Shown one piece after another: positions 41,468 to 56,003 of a stretch of DNA of 64,000 nucleotides. The position numbers and the translations under genes were made by a program. The DNA comes from Apilactobacillus apisilvae (GTDB lineage Bacteria > Bacillota > Bacilli > Lactobacillales > Lactobacillaceae), in the NCBI RefSeq assembly GCF_023380225.1, contig NZ_CP093362.1:1405671-1469670 (forward strand). The letters are read 5' to 3'. Below the pieces are notes generated by a model that was not told the origin of the DNA, did no database searches, and saw only the letters and a program-made list of their open reading frames with translations. The number at the start of each line of letters is the position of its first letter. Position 1 is the first letter of the stretch.

Positions 41468-43453
41468 TTGCGTAATAACAATGGAATATTCAAAAACAGT
41501 CTGTTCTACATTGTTGCTTTCTTGATTTTGATGGGAGTCTTTTTCTTTGCCACCTCTGACAAAGGACAAACTCAAAACCAAGAAATTCAATCTAGTCAGT
41601 TTGTTAAACAATTAAAAGATAATAAGATAAAGGATTTTGCTGTTCAACCTTCTGATGGTGTTTATAACATTTCTGGGAAATACAGAGAAGCACAAGAAAG
41701 TACTTCTGATAGCAGTAATCTATTATTTGGTAATTCTAAGAAAACTACTAAAATTTCTTCTTTTAAGACCAATGTATTGAAGAATAATAGTACTATTTCT
41801 GAAATTACTAATTATGCTAAAAAGAACAATATTAACATGAATGCAAAAGAAGCGGATACTAATGGTGGATTTTGGACTAACTTGTTAATTTCAATTGTTC
41901 CGATGATTATTATCTTGATTTTCTTCTTTATTATGATGAACCAAGCCGGTGGTAAGAACGGTGGTAAAGGTGGCATCATGGGTGTTGGTAAATCTAAAGC
42001 TAAGCCTACACATAGTGATGTTAAATTTTCAGATGTTGCTGGTGAAGAAGAAGAAAAACAAGAACTAGTTGAAGTTGTTGAATTCTTAAAGAATCCAAAG
42101 AAATACTCCAAACTAGGTGCTAAAATTCCTCATGGTGTTTTATTAGAAGGACCTCCTGGTACTGGTAAAACTTTACTTGCCAAAGCGGTTTCTGGTGAAG
42201 CAGCAGTGCCATTCTACTCCATTTCAGGTTCTGACTTCGTTGAAATGTTCGTTGGTGTTGGTGCTAGTCGTGTTCGTGACTTGTTTACTCAAGCTAAAAA
42301 AGACAGTCCTGCCATCATTTTCATTGATGAAATTGATGCTGTCGGTAGAAAACGTGGTAACGGTATGGGCGGTGGCCATGATGAAAGAGAACAAACGCTT
42401 AATCAATTACTTGTTGAAATGGACGGTTTCTCAGGTAATGATGGTGTTATCGTTATAGCTGCTACTAACCGTGCTGATGTTTTAGATCCCGCTTTAACTA
42501 GACCTGGTCGTTTTGATCGTAAGGTCTTGGTTGGTCAACCAGATGTTCGTGGTAGAGAAGCTATTTTGAAAGTTCATGCTAAGAACAAGCCAGTTGCTGA
42601 TAATGTTGATTTACATGAAATTGCTAAGCAAACTCCTGGATTTGTGGGTGCTGATTTAGCTAACTTGTTAAACGAAGCTGCTTTATTAGCTGCTCGTCGC
42701 AATAAGGATAGTATTGGACCTTCTGAATTAGATGAAGCTGAAGATCGTGTAATCGCTGGACCTGCTAAGAAGAATAAAGTTGTTAGCAAGAAAGAACAAA
42801 ATATCGTTGCTAATCACGAAGCTGGACATACAATTGTTGGATTAGTATTAAATGATGCTCGTGTTGTTCACAAAGTTACGATTGTTCCTCGTGGTCGTGC
42901 TGGCGGATATGCAATTATGCTTCCTAGGGAAGACCAACAATTAATGTCTAAGAAGAATGCAATGGAACAACTTGCTGGATTAATGGGTGGTCGTACTGCC
43001 GAAGAAATTATCTTTAATTCAGAATCTTCAGGAGCTTCTAATGATTTTGAACAAGCAACTAATTTAGCTCGTGCTATGGTTACACAATATGGTATGAGTG
43101 AAAAATTAGGAACTGTTCAGTTAGAAAGTCCTACTCAAGATCCATATGCACGTAATTATTCTGAAAAGACTGCAGCAACTATTGATGAAGAAGTTAGAAA
43201 CTTTATTAATGAAGCACATGGTGAAGCTCATGATATTATTGAAAGTCATCGTGAACAACATCGTGCGATTGCTGATGCTTTAATCAAATACGAAACACTT
43301 GATGAAAAGCAAATCTTAAGCTTATACCGTACAGGTAAAATGCCAGAAGAAAATAATGAAACAAATGAAAATTCATCATTTGAAGAATCAAAAAAAGAAT
43401 TAGAAAAAAATGATGAAGAAAAAGAAAATAATGATTCAAATAATCAAGAATAA
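41468..43453 (+). CDS. ftsH: ATP-dependent zinc metalloprotease FtsH
   Basis: FtsH degrades membrane and short-lived cytosolic proteins. The 661-residue protein has two membrane helices (about 11-27 and 137-157) around an extracytoplasmic domain. A Gly-rich linker follows, then the AAA module with GPPGTGKT at 228-235 and FIDEIDAVG, the SRH region, and the zinc motif HEAGH at 450-454. The tail is unusually acidic and Asn rich. Start is TTG behind AGGAGG. Confidence 0.97.
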   Translation: MRNNNGIFKNSLFYIVAFLILMGVFFFATSDKGQTQNQEIQSSQFVKQLKDNKIKDFAVQPSDGVYNISGKYREAQESTSDSSNLLFGNSKKTTKISSFKTNVLKNNSTISEITNYAKKNNINMNAKEADTNGGFWTNLLISIVPMIIILIFFFIMMNQAGGKNGGKGGIMGVGKSKAKPTHSDVKFSDVAGEEEEKQELVEVVEFLKNPKKYSKLGAKIPHGVLLEGPPGTGKTLLAKAVSGEAAVPFYSISGSDFVEMFVGVGASRVRDLFTQAKKDSPAIIFIDEIDAVGRKRGNGMGGGHDEREQTLNQLLVEMDGFSGNDGVIVIAATNRADVLDPALTRPGRFDRKVLVGQPDVRGREAILKVHAKNKPVADNVDLHEIAKQTPGFVGADLANLLNEAALLAARRNKDSIGPSELDEAEDRVIAGPAKKNKVVSKKEQNIVANHEAGHTIVGLVLNDARVVHKVTIVPRGRAGGYAIMLPREDQQLMSKKNAMEQLAGLMGGRTAEEIIFNSESSGASNDFEQATNLARAMVTQYGMSEKLGTVQLESPTQDPYARNYSEKTAATIDEEVRNFINEAHGEAHDIIESHREQHRAIADALIKYETLDEKQILSLYRTGKMPEENNETNENSSFEESKKELEKNDEEKENNDSNNQE

Positions 43454-43463
43454 TTGATTTAAT

Positions 43464-43504
43464 AAAAACGTGGGTTAAATGCTATAATTTAACTCACGTT
43501 TTTT
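43464..43504 (+). terminator. Terminator after ftsH
   Basis: Seventeen-base arms (43464-43480, 43487-43503) pair with one G-T, ending in T residues. Confidence 0.85.
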
Positions 43505-43535
43505 AAATATATTAATATCGAAAGAGGTTATTATA

Positions 43536-44441
43536 ATGACAGACTATTTAACAAAAAGTGTCACTAAAGATGGAATGTTTAGGGCATATGCAATGGAAGC
43601 CACAGATTTAGTTAGTGAAGCACAAAAGGATCATAATACTTGGCCTACTTCATCAGCAGCGTTAGGACGAAGCTTAGTTGCCAGTTTATTACTTTCATCT
43701 TCTGTATTAAAAGGGAAGGAAAGTATGACGGTTAAAGTAATGGGAGATGGTCCTGCTGGAACAATCGTAGTTGATGCTGACGCTAATGGATATGTTAAAG
43801 GTTATATGCATAATCCACATGTTGATATACCTTTAAATTCTCATCATAAATTAGATGTTGGTGGTGCTATTGGTCATAATGGAACACTTCAAGTAATGAA
43901 GAGTCAAGGAGGCGATGAGCCTTATACTAGTAATGTTGATTTAGTGTCTGGTGAAATTGGGGATGATTTTACTTACTATTTGGCTCAATCAGAACAAATT
44001 CCTTCAGCAGTTGGAGTTTCAGTTTATGTAAATGAAGATGGAACAATTGGTGCAGCTGGAGGGTACTTAATTCAAGTTCTTCCAGGTGCTTCTGATGATG
44101 CTATTGCTAATTTGGAAAAACGTTTGAAATCAATTCCAATGATTTCTGAATTATTTTTATCAAAGCAAAAACCTGAAGATATTCTTAAATTAATTTTTGG
44201 TGAAGATAATTTAACATTACTACAAAATCTACCGGTTGAATTTAAATGTGATTGCTCAAAAGAAAAATTTGCTAACGAAATTGTGGGAATTGGTGCAAAA
44301 GAAATTAAAGCGATGATTGATGAAGATCATGGAGCGAAAGTTGTTTGCAACTTTTGTGAAACTGAATATAATTTTAGTGAAGACAATTTAAAAAAATTAG
44401 AAGTAGCAGCTTCATCTAAGATAAAAGGTGATGAAAAATAG
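43536..44441 (+). CDS. hslO: Redox-regulated chaperone Hsp33
   Basis: Hsp33 is a holdase that unfolds and becomes active when its zinc cysteines are oxidised. The 301-residue protein has the N-terminal folding core (AMEATDLVSEAQKDHNTWP, ALGRSLVASLLL, MKSQGG) and all four C-terminal cysteines: Cys238 and Cys240 (CDC) and Cys271 and Cys274 (CNFC). GAGG precedes the ATG. It is followed by dusB and lysS, as in other lactobacilli. Confidence 0.96.
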   Translation: MTDYLTKSVTKDGMFRAYAMEATDLVSEAQKDHNTWPTSSAALGRSLVASLLLSSSVLKGKESMTVKVMGDGPAGTIVVDADANGYVKGYMHNPHVDIPLNSHHKLDVGGAIGHNGTLQVMKSQGGDEPYTSNVDLVSGEIGDDFTYYLAQSEQIPSAVGVSVYVNEDGTIGAAGGYLIQVLPGASDDAIANLEKRLKSIPMISELFLSKQKPEDILKLIFGEDNLTLLQNLPVEFKCDCSKEKFANEIVGIGAKEIKAMIDEDHGAKVVCNFCETEYNFSEDNLKKLEVAASSKIKGDEK

Positions 44442-44510
44442 TTGATTTTATATTTATATGCTATTATGTTTAGCAAGATAGATATATGATTATTTTATGA
44501 GGTGAAATTT

Positions 44511-45506
44511 ATGGAATGGAAAATTGGCGATGTTACAATTCCCAATCAAGTAGTGGTTGCTCCAATGGCAGGAGTAACTAACACTGCTTTTCGAATGATT
44601 TGTAAAGAATTTAATGCAGGATTAGTTGTCTGTGAAATGATTTCTGATCGTGGAATTATGTACAATAATCAAAAAACTTTGGATATGATTAATGTTGATG
44701 CAAAAGAACATCCAATGAGTATTCAAATTTTTGGTGGAAGTAAAGAAACATTGGTTGAGGGTGCTAAGTTCATTGATCAAAAAACTGAAGCTGATATTAT
44801 TGATATCAATATGGGATGCCCAGTTAACAAAGTTGTTAAAACTGATGCTGGTTCGAAATGGTTATTGGATCCTAATAAGGTCTATGAAATGGTAAAGGCA
44901 GTTACTTCTGCTGTTAATAAACCAGTTACAGTTAAGATGAGAACTGGTTGGGATGAAGACCATATTTATGCTGTACAAAATGCTCTAATGGCTGAAAAAG
45001 CTGGAGCATCAGCAGTTGCTATGCATGGAAGAACTAGAAAGCAAATGTACCAAGGTAGTGCTGACTGGGATGTTTTAAAAGCAGTTGCTGATAAATTAAC
45101 CATTCCATTTATGGGTAATGGTGATGTTACAACTCCGCAAAAGGCGCAAGAAATGCTTGATTATGTTGGCTGTGACGCCGTTATGATTGGGCGTGCTGCC
45201 GAAGGTAATCCATTTATGTTGAAACAAACCGCTCATTATTTGGAAACTGGTGAAATTTTACCAGAACCTTCTGTTGAAGAAACTATCCAGACTGCTAAGG
45301 AACATTTGCACCGATTAGTAGGCATTAAAGGTGACTTTATTGGTCCCCGTGAGTTTAGAGGACAAGCTGCATACTATTTGAAAGGTTTAAGACATTCCGC
45401 AAGAACTAAAGCTGCTTTAAATTCAGCTGATACAGAACAAGAAATGAATGATATCTTCGATAAATTTTTAGAAAAATCACTTAAAAAAACAGTCACCAAA
45501 GCATAG
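44511..45506 (+). CDS. dusB: tRNA-dihydrouridine synthase
   Basis: This FMN enzyme reduces uridines in tRNA D-loops. The 331-residue protein has VVAPMAGVTNTAFR, DINMGCPVNKVVKTDAG with the catalytic Cys, VTVKMRTGWD, HGRTRKQMYQG, GNGDV and GRAAEGNPF. The ATG at 44511 is placed behind GAGGTG (44499-44504); a GTG at 44502 is inside that site. Sequence is of the DusB group of Firmicutes. Confidence 0.95.
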   Translation: MEWKIGDVTIPNQVVVAPMAGVTNTAFRMICKEFNAGLVVCEMISDRGIMYNNQKTLDMINVDAKEHPMSIQIFGGSKETLVEGAKFIDQKTEADIIDINMGCPVNKVVKTDAGSKWLLDPNKVYEMVKAVTSAVNKPVTVKMRTGWDEDHIYAVQNALMAEKAGASAVAMHGRTRKQMYQGSADWDVLKAVADKLTIPFMGNGDVTTPQKAQEMLDYVGCDAVMIGRAAEGNPFMLKQTAHYLETGEILPEPSVEETIQTAKEHLHRLVGIKGDFIGPREFRGQAAYYLKGLRHSARTKAALNSADTEQEMNDIFDKFLEKSLKKTVTKA

Positions 45507-45557
45507 TTTTAATTAAAATTAATGGTTTGAAGATAATTTATGGTATTATTATTATAG

Positions 45558-47093
<1,536 letters not shown>

Positions 47094-47146
47094 TAATATA
47101 AAAAATTCTTACAATTAACTGAAATTATAATATTGAGCAGATAAAT

Positions 47147-47213
47147 AAAAGCACTTTTGATAAAATTATTATTTTAATTTTGTAAAATAATATAATTCGG
47201 AGGTGCTTTTTTT
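47147..47213 (+). terminator. Long imperfect palindrome, probable lysS terminator
   Basis: AAAAGCAC (47147-47154) pairs with GTGCTTTT (47203-47210) followed by more T. An AT-rich inner stem (47163-47176 with 47182-47196) fills the middle. The whole forms one extended hairpin ending in a T tract. Confidence 0.6.
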
Positions 47214-47255
47214 ATGATCGATAACAAACATTCATATGAATCAATAACTAGGTAA
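47214..47255 (+). CDS. Possible 13-residue reading frame
   Basis: ATG at 47214 follows GGAGGTG by about ten bases and encodes MIDNKHSYESITR, then TAA. It may be a leader peptide, the remnant of a lost gene's start, or chance. The ribosome binding site lies in the 3' arm of the hairpin at 47147-47213. No homology is claimed. Confidence 0.25.
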   Translation: MIDNKHSYESITR

Positions 47256-47256
47256 A

Positions 47257-47407
47257 AAGTATAAATATAATAAAATCAATTTATAGTTACCTATTTGATT
47301 AAGAAAAGACTTTGGGCTAATAAATGAAATTAGGTAACCAATAGTCTCTGGAATATAGGAAATTATTTGCTCCATTAAACAATTATAAATTTTTTTATTT
47401 ATTTCTA
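47257..47407. other. Intergenic stretch with a short inverted repeat
   Basis: Between the small frame and the first rRNA promoter I see no gene. The only structure is GTTACCTA (47286-47293) and TAGGTAAC (47331-47338), a perfect 8-bp inverted repeat around a 37-base spacer. The rest is AT rich with T runs. Confidence 0.4.
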
Positions 47408-47436
47408 TTGACGTGAGTGTTTATTCTTGATATTAT
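47408..47436 (+). promoter_or_regulatory. rRNA operon promoter P1
   Basis: TTGACG (47408-47413), 17-base spacer, TATTAT (47431-47436) with TG extension at 47428-47429. Confidence 0.7.
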
Positions 47437-47500
47437 TGTTCCTGTTGTCATTTTGGTAACAAATTTTACAAGTTGTTTAAATATTTATTAAAAAAAGTTG

Positions 47501-47529
47501 TTGACTTTTACTTGTAAAGATGGCATAAT
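47501..47529 (+). promoter_or_regulatory. rRNA operon promoter P2
   Basis: TTGACT (47501-47506), 17-base spacer, CATAAT (47524-47529) with TG extension. The -35 is preceded by AAAAAGTTG, as in P3. Confidence 0.8.
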
Positions 47530-47587
47530 AATTATTGTTGCGTTGCTGATAAAGCAAACGGCAATAAAAAATAATTATAAAAAGTTG

Positions 47588-47616
47588 TTGACGTTAAGTT
47601 GTTAACATGATATAAT
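47588..47616 (+). promoter_or_regulatory. rRNA operon promoter P3
   Basis: TTGACG (47588-47593), 17-base spacer, TATAAT (47611-47616) with TG extension; the closest to consensus of the three, 87 bases after P2. Confidence 0.85.
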
Positions 47617-47656
47617 TAAAAAGCTGCTCAATGAAGCAGATAACTAATAAGTAGAT

Positions 47657-47682
47657 CTTTGAAAACTGAACAAGATTGATAA
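47657..47682 (+). promoter_or_regulatory. rRNA leader boxA-like site and 5' arm of the pre-16S processing stem
   Basis: CTTTGAAAACTGAACAAG resembles the antitermination leader of Firmicutes rRNA operons. The same stretch is complementary to 49397-49422, after 16S, with few mismatches, so it also forms the RNase III-type processing stem of pre-16S. Confidence 0.65.
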
Positions 47683-47794
47683 TCGATGATGTGTAAGGAT
47701 TCTTATAATTTAGATTATAAGAAATTAAAACACAGCGAAGTCAATTCGCTTTTAAAAACAATTAATTTGATGAGCTAGAAAAGCTTTTCATCTA

Positions 47795-49377
<1,583 letters not shown>

Positions 49378-49396
49378 TACGGAAACTTACATTAGG

Positions 49397-49422
49397 TTAA
49401 TCAATCTTATTCAGTTTTGAGA
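49397..49422 (+). other. 3' arm of the pre-16S processing stem
   Basis: TTAATCAATCTTATTCAGTT pairs with the leader at 47657-47682, enclosing 16S in a long stem for RNase III. Confidence 0.6.
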
Positions 49423-49453
49423 GGTTTACTCTCAAAAGAAGCTTATGCTTTTT

Positions 49454-49528
49454 GGGCCTATAGCTCAGTTGGTTGAGAGCGCACGCCTGATAAGCGTGAG
49501 GTCGATGGTTCGAGTCCATTTAGGCCCA
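49454..49528 (+). tRNA. tRNA-Ile (GAT)
   Basis: Acceptor GGGCCTA pairs with TAGGCCC. The anticodon loop CTGATAA gives GAT, the T arm is GGTTCGAGTCC and the discriminator is A. It lies in the 16S-23S spacer. CCA is not encoded. Confidence 0.97.
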
Positions 49529-49560
49529 TAGGACTAGTGGATTACCACAAAACCTTATAT

Positions 49561-49633
49561 GGGGAATTAGCTCAGCTGGGAGAGCACCTGCTTTGCAAGC
49601 AGGAGGTCAGCGGTTCGATTCCGCTATTCTCCA
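49561..49633 (+). tRNA. tRNA-Ala (TGC)
   Basis: Acceptor GGGGAAT pairs with ATTCTCC (one G-T). The anticodon loop TTTGCAA gives TGC. It is the second tRNA of the 16S-23S spacer. Confidence 0.97.
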
Positions 49634-49656
49634 TTGACACGAAAGTGTTGAACTTG

Positions 49657-49679
49657 GTTCTTTGAAAACTAGATATTAT
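49657..49679 (+). promoter_or_regulatory. boxA-like site and 5' arm of the pre-23S processing stem
   Basis: GTTCTTTGAAAACTAGATAT repeats the boxA-like leader and is complementary, with a single mismatch, to 52755-52777 behind 23S. It therefore forms the pre-23S processing stem. Confidence 0.7.
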
Positions 49680-49810
49680 TAATTTCTAAAATTAACATTA
49701 AAATTTGTATTAAATACAATTTTAACCGAGAACACCGCGTTATTTTGAGTTTTTTAAAAAGTTTTATTCGTATTATACTCAATTAACCAAACATCACGAA
49801 GTGATGAACA

Positions 49811-52729
<2,919 letters not shown>

Positions 52730-52754
52730 GTAAGGTTGTTCTCATTTAGAAATG

Positions 52755-52777
52755 ATAATATCTAGTTTTGAAAGAAC
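52755..52777 (+). other. 3' arm of the pre-23S processing stem
   Basis: ATAATATCTAGTTTTGAAAG pairs with 49657-49679 apart from one position. Confidence 0.65.
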
Positions 52778-52798
52778 GAAGTTCTTTTAGAAAAATAG

Positions 52799-52915
52799 TG
52801 TGGTGGCGATAGCTAGAAGGATACACCTGTTCCCATGCCGAACACAGTAGTTAAGCTTCTAAACGCCGAGAGTAGTTAGAGGATCGCCTCTTGCAAGGGT
52901 AGGAAGTTGCCGCGC
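52799..52915 (+). rRNA. rrf: 5S ribosomal RNA
   Basis: TGTGGTGGCGATAGC at the start and GTTGCCGCGC at the end pair. The internal CACCTGTTCCCATGCCGAAC and AGTTAAGC segments are typical. About 117 nt. It is the expected substrate of RNase M5 encoded at 6955-7506. Confidence 0.95.
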
Positions 52916-52922
52916 TTATTAT

Positions 52923-52995
52923 TCCGAATTAGCTCAGTTGGTAGAGCACCTGACTGTTAATCAGGTTGTCGTCAGTTCGAGTCTGACATTCGGAG
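52923..52995 (+). tRNA. tRNA-Asn (GTT)
   Basis: Acceptor TCCGAAT pairs with ATTCGGA. The anticodon loop CTGTTAA gives GTT; the discriminator is G. It lies eight bases after 5S and is part of the rRNA transcript. Confidence 0.97.
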
Positions 52996-53000
52996 TACTG

Positions 53001-53030
53001 AAAAGTGCTAACTTCTTGGTTAGCACTTTT
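53001..53030 (+). terminator. Terminator of the rRNA operon
   Basis: AAAAGTGCTAAC (53001-53012) and GTTAGCACTTTT (53019-53030) pair perfectly with a six-base loop; the T run is short. Confidence 0.85.
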
Positions 53031-53049
53031 ATATTATTAAAACCATTTT

Positions 53050-53122
53050 GCCGGCTTAGCTCAGTTGGTAGAGCATCGGTATCGTAAACCGGCGGTCACA
53101 GGTTCAAGTCCTGCAGCCGGCA
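53050..53122 (+). tRNA. tRNA-Thr (CGT)
   Basis: Acceptor GCCGGCT pairs with AGCCGGC. The anticodon stem TCGGT/ACCGG (U-G end) encloses ATCGTAA, giving anticodon CGT. It sits between two terminators with only 19 bases upstream, so its own promoter would have to overlap the preceding terminator (a weak TATTAT is at 53032-53037). Confidence 0.93.
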
Positions 53123-53123
53123 T

Positions 53124-53156
53124 AAAAGCCAAATTGTTTTTACTTTTTGGCTTTTT
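53124..53156 (+). terminator. Terminator after tRNA-Thr
   Basis: AAAAGCCAAA (53124-53133) pairs with TTTGGCTTTT (53146-53155) and continues in T. Confidence 0.85.
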
Positions 53157-53201
53157 TATATACTTATATGTAATAAATATATGTTTAGGAGTGGTTATTA
53201 C

Positions 53202-54803
53202 TTGAAAAAAAAATATAAATTTTTGGATGAAACTTTTAATAATCAACCTAATGGATTATCAACATTAATTTCTACTGAAACTTTTGAAAGGTTCACATAC
53301 TATGGTACTAGAGCGACGTTATTATTCTATATGTATTATTCCTTAAAAGAAGGGGGGATTGGTTTAAATCTAGCTAATGCGATTTCCATTTTTTCTATTT
53401 TTGGATCATTAGTATATCTTTTTTCAGTATTGGGTGGTTATGTTAGTGATAGACTTTTGGGTAATTATAGAACAGTATCTTTAGGTGCTATTCTAATAAT
53501 AATTGGTCAATTATTATTATCTTTACCATTATTCAAAATTCCACTATTGTTTATATCTATAATATTTTTAATTTTTGGAACTGGTTTACTTAAAACAACT
53601 ATATCTTCAATAGTTGGTAACCTTTACGAAAATAAAGAATCTATGATGGATTCGGGATTTACATATTATTTATCGGGTGTAAATTTAGGAGCACTACTTG
53701 CTCCCATGATAATTGGATTTATAGGAACTCATATTAATTTTCACTTAGGATTTTTAGTTGGTGCAATATCCATGATTATCGGTTTTATTAATTACAAAGC
53801 TAATTCATATAAATATTATAATTCTAAAAATATGTATCCAATTAATCCAATTGAACCCAATGATTTAAAAAACTTATTTATAAGAATAATAATTGGTGTT
53901 TTCGGAATAACATTAATAACTATATTAATGTTTGAAATAGGATCTTTTAATATCAATAATATTATTACTATGATTAGTATTTTTATATTAATAGTTCCTA
54001 TTTTATATTTTATCTTTATGTTTTTTAGCAGAAAAGTAAATGATATTGAAAAATCTAATCTAAGTATATACTCATTTTTCTTTATTTCAGCTACTATTTT
54101 TTGGATAATAGAAGAACAGGGACCTACTATTTTTGCAGTTATAGCAAATTTAAATTCAGATAATAATTTTTCACTTAATAAATATATTCTCATAATAATT
54201 TTATTTATTATTATGTCTATATTTATATTGTTATTAAGGAGTAGAAAAAATATAAATAAAATTACTATATTTTTTTCTATAGCTTTTATTTTTTTATCTA
54301 TATTAATATATTGTTTTAAGAGTATTGATATTCATATTCCTTCTTCTTGGTACCAATCTTTAAATCCATTATTTATATTAATATACACTCCGTTATTTGC
54401 TAAGCTATGGTCTAAATTTAAATGCTCTGCATTTTTAAAATATTCAATTGGACTTTTCTTTGCAGGGATTGGTTGTTTTATTATGATAATTCCCACCTTG
54501 CTAATACCTAGCATCAATATGAAACCTATGTGGCTATTATTGTCTATCGGATTTATTGGTATCGGTGAAATGTTAATATCACCAATAGGAATGTCTTTAA
54601 CTAATAAATTGATGCCAAAGGCTTTTGGATCACAAATGATGGCTATTTCTTATCTTCCTTATGCTAGTGCTCAAGCTATTAATTCTCAAATATCAAAATA
54701 TTATATGTTAAATCCTCATATGTATTTTATTATCCTTGGATGTATAGGAATGACAATGAGCTGTATATTCATATTATTTTTAAAAAAATTTAAAAAAATT
54801 TAA
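53202..54803 (+). CDS. POT/PTR-family proton-dependent peptide transporter
   Basis: These MFS carriers import di- and tripeptides with protons (DtpT in lactic acid bacteria). The 533-residue protein has about 12-14 helices and the family ExxERFxYYG motif (ETFERFTYYG) in helix 1, the PTR signature area GTGLLKTTISSIVGNLY, and EEQGPTIF in the seventh helix. I chose the TTG at 53202 because AGGAGTGG lies just before it; an ATG at 53181 precedes that site. The gene is far richer in A+T and in ATA codons than its neighbours and sits between two groups of tRNA genes, which hints at acquisition. No terminator with a good T tract follows. Confidence 0.9.
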   Translation: MKKKYKFLDETFNNQPNGLSTLISTETFERFTYYGTRATLLFYMYYSLKEGGIGLNLANAISIFSIFGSLVYLFSVLGGYVSDRLLGNYRTVSLGAILIIIGQLLLSLPLFKIPLLFISIIFLIFGTGLLKTTISSIVGNLYENKESMMDSGFTYYLSGVNLGALLAPMIIGFIGTHINFHLGFLVGAISMIIGFINYKANSYKYYNSKNMYPINPIEPNDLKNLFIRIIIGVFGITLITILMFEIGSFNINNIITMISIFILIVPILYFIFMFFSRKVNDIEKSNLSIYSFFFISATIFWIIEEQGPTIFAVIANLNSDNNFSLNKYILIIILFIIMSIFILLLRSRKNINKITIFFSIAFIFLSILIYCFKSIDIHIPSSWYQSLNPLFILIYTPLFAKLWSKFKCSAFLKYSIGLFFAGIGCFIMIIPTLLIPSINMKPMWLLLSIGFIGIGEMLISPIGMSLTNKLMPKAFGSQMMAISYLPYASAQAINSQISKYYMLNPHMYFIILGCIGMTMSCIFILFLKKFKKI

Positions 54804-54873
54804 AAATAATATTGACTATTTATCTAAAATTAGATATCATATTATTTGTTGGTTGATATGAACTAACAGGCAT

Positions 54874-54902
54874 AAATAATTTTAAAAATTTTAAAATTAT
54901 TT
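54874..54902. repeat. AT-only hairpin after the transporter gene
   Basis: AAATAATTTTA (54874-54884) and TAAAATTATTT (54892-54902) are perfect arms around a seven-base loop. There is no T run after it, so it is a weak terminator at best, placed just before the tRNA-Tyr promoter. Confidence 0.4.
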
Positions 54903-54903
54903 A

Positions 54904-54933
54904 TTGACAATATACGTTAATAAATGATATTAT
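54904..54933 (+). promoter_or_regulatory. Promoter of the tRNA-Tyr/tRNA-Gln unit
   Basis: TTGACA (54904-54909), 18-base spacer, TATTAT (54928-54933) with TG extension, 28 bases before tRNA-Tyr. Confidence 0.8.
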
Positions 54934-54961
54934 ATATATTGTTGATTAATTGATATCTTTC

Positions 54962-55044
54962 GGAGGGGTAGCGAAGTCTGGCTAAACGCGGCGGACTGTA
55001 AATCCGCTCCTTCGGGTTCGGTGGTTCGAATCCACTCCCCTCCA
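54962..55044 (+). tRNA. tRNA-Tyr (GTA)
   Basis: Acceptor GGAGGGG pairs with CCCCTCC. The anticodon loop CTGTAAA gives GTA, and there is a long class II variable arm (CTCCTTCGGGTTC region). 83 nt. Confidence 0.97.
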
Positions 55045-55050
55045 TATTAT

Positions 55051-55122
55051 TGGGTTATAGCCAAGCGGTAAGGCATCGGGTTTTGATCCCGTGATGCGCT
55101 GGTTCGAATCCAGCTAGCCCAA
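55051..55122 (+). tRNA. tRNA-Gln (TTG)
   Basis: Acceptor TGGGTTA pairs with TAGCCCA (one G-T). The anticodon loop TTTTGAT gives TTG. 72 nt, six bases after tRNA-Tyr in the same transcript. Confidence 0.96.
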
Positions 55123-55127
55123 TATTT

Positions 55128-55161
55128 AATGACTAACTTGTAAAAGTTAGTCATTTTTTTT
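55128..55161 (+). terminator. Terminator of the tRNA-Tyr/Gln unit
   Basis: AATGACTAACTT (55128-55139) and AAGTTAGTCATT (55144-55155) pair perfectly and end in eight T. Confidence 0.92.
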
Positions 55162-55204
55162 ATGTTATAATAATATTATTATTTAATTTTGGAGTTGATT
55201 ATTT

Positions 55205-55987
55205 ATGAAGATTGGCTTTATTGGTGTAGGGTCGATGGCTAAGGCTATGATTAGAGGATTTATTAAATCTAATCAGGTTAAGCCACGAGATATTTTTGTT
55301 CATAGTAAACATGCTGAGAATTATAAAAATTTTTCTAAAGACTATGATTTAAATGCCATGGACTCTAATGAAGAAGTTATTGATTCTAGTGATTATATTA
55401 TTTTAGCAATTAATCCTGATGATGTTATTGATGTATTAAAAAATGTAAGAGATTTGTTAGATAATAAAGTACTTATTTCTATTGTTTGGGATTATGATTT
55501 ACAACGCCTGGAAGAACTTACTAATTATGATTTACCAATTATGCGTATGGTTCCTAATGTCAACGTTGAAGAGAATTCAGGAAGTATCGCTTATAATTAC
55601 AATAATAATCTGCAAGATAATCAATTAAGCTCTACAATAAATACATTTAAACTCTTAGGTAAAATGATTAAAGTATCGGAAGATAAAATTAATATTGCTG
55701 GATCTTTAGTTGGATGTACACCAGCTTATGCTTATTTATTTGTTGAAGCCTTTAGTCAAATAGCTGTTAAATATGGCATTAATAAAAAAGATGCTAATGT
55801 AATGTTAACTCAAGCTGTAAAGGGTTCTATGGAAACAATTTCTAAAAGTTCTCTTAGCACTTCAGACCTAATTGATAATGTTTGTTCACCTGGTGGTAGT
55901 ACCGTAAAAGGACTTTTAGCATTAAAGGAAAATGGCTTTGAAAATGCAATTATGAAATGTTTTGATGCTACCCAGGGTCGCCACTAG
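55205..55987 (+). CDS. proC: Pyrroline-5-carboxylate reductase family protein
   Basis: ProC reduces pyrroline-5-carboxylate to proline. The 260-residue protein has the N-terminal Rossmann motif IGFIGVGSMAKAMIRG, ILAINPDDV, MRMVPNVNVEE, the dimer domain AGSLVGCTPAYAYLFVEA and the closing CSPGGSTVKGLLALKENGFENA. The canonical catalytic-region features are kept. A ComER-like role is a less likely alternative. GGAGTTG precedes the ATG. It may be co-transcribed with the GntR gene, 16 bases away. Confidence 0.85.
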   Translation: MKIGFIGVGSMAKAMIRGFIKSNQVKPRDIFVHSKHAENYKNFSKDYDLNAMDSNEEVIDSSDYIILAINPDDVIDVLKNVRDLLDNKVLISIVWDYDLQRLEELTNYDLPIMRMVPNVNVEENSGSIAYNYNNNLQDNQLSSTINTFKLLGKMIKVSEDKINIAGSLVGCTPAYAYLFVEAFSQIAVKYGINKKDANVMLTQAVKGSMETISKSSLSTSDLIDNVCSPGGSTVKGLLALKENGFENAIMKCFDATQGRH

Positions 55988-56003
55988 GAGGTTTATAATT
56001 TTA

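Noticed and set aside
42177..42458. 93-codon frame within ftsH
   Set aside because: Lies entirely within the AAA module coding sequence in another frame and has no family features.
47094..47213. T-box or other riboswitch near metG or lysS
   Set aside because: Both synthetase genes have short upstream gaps without the T-box sequence or a leader terminator. The hairpin here lies after lysS.
53013..53018. Independent strong promoter for tRNA-Thr
   Set aside because: Only a TATTAT at 53032-53037 is present, with no acceptable -35 at 17 bases, so I did not list a promoter feature.
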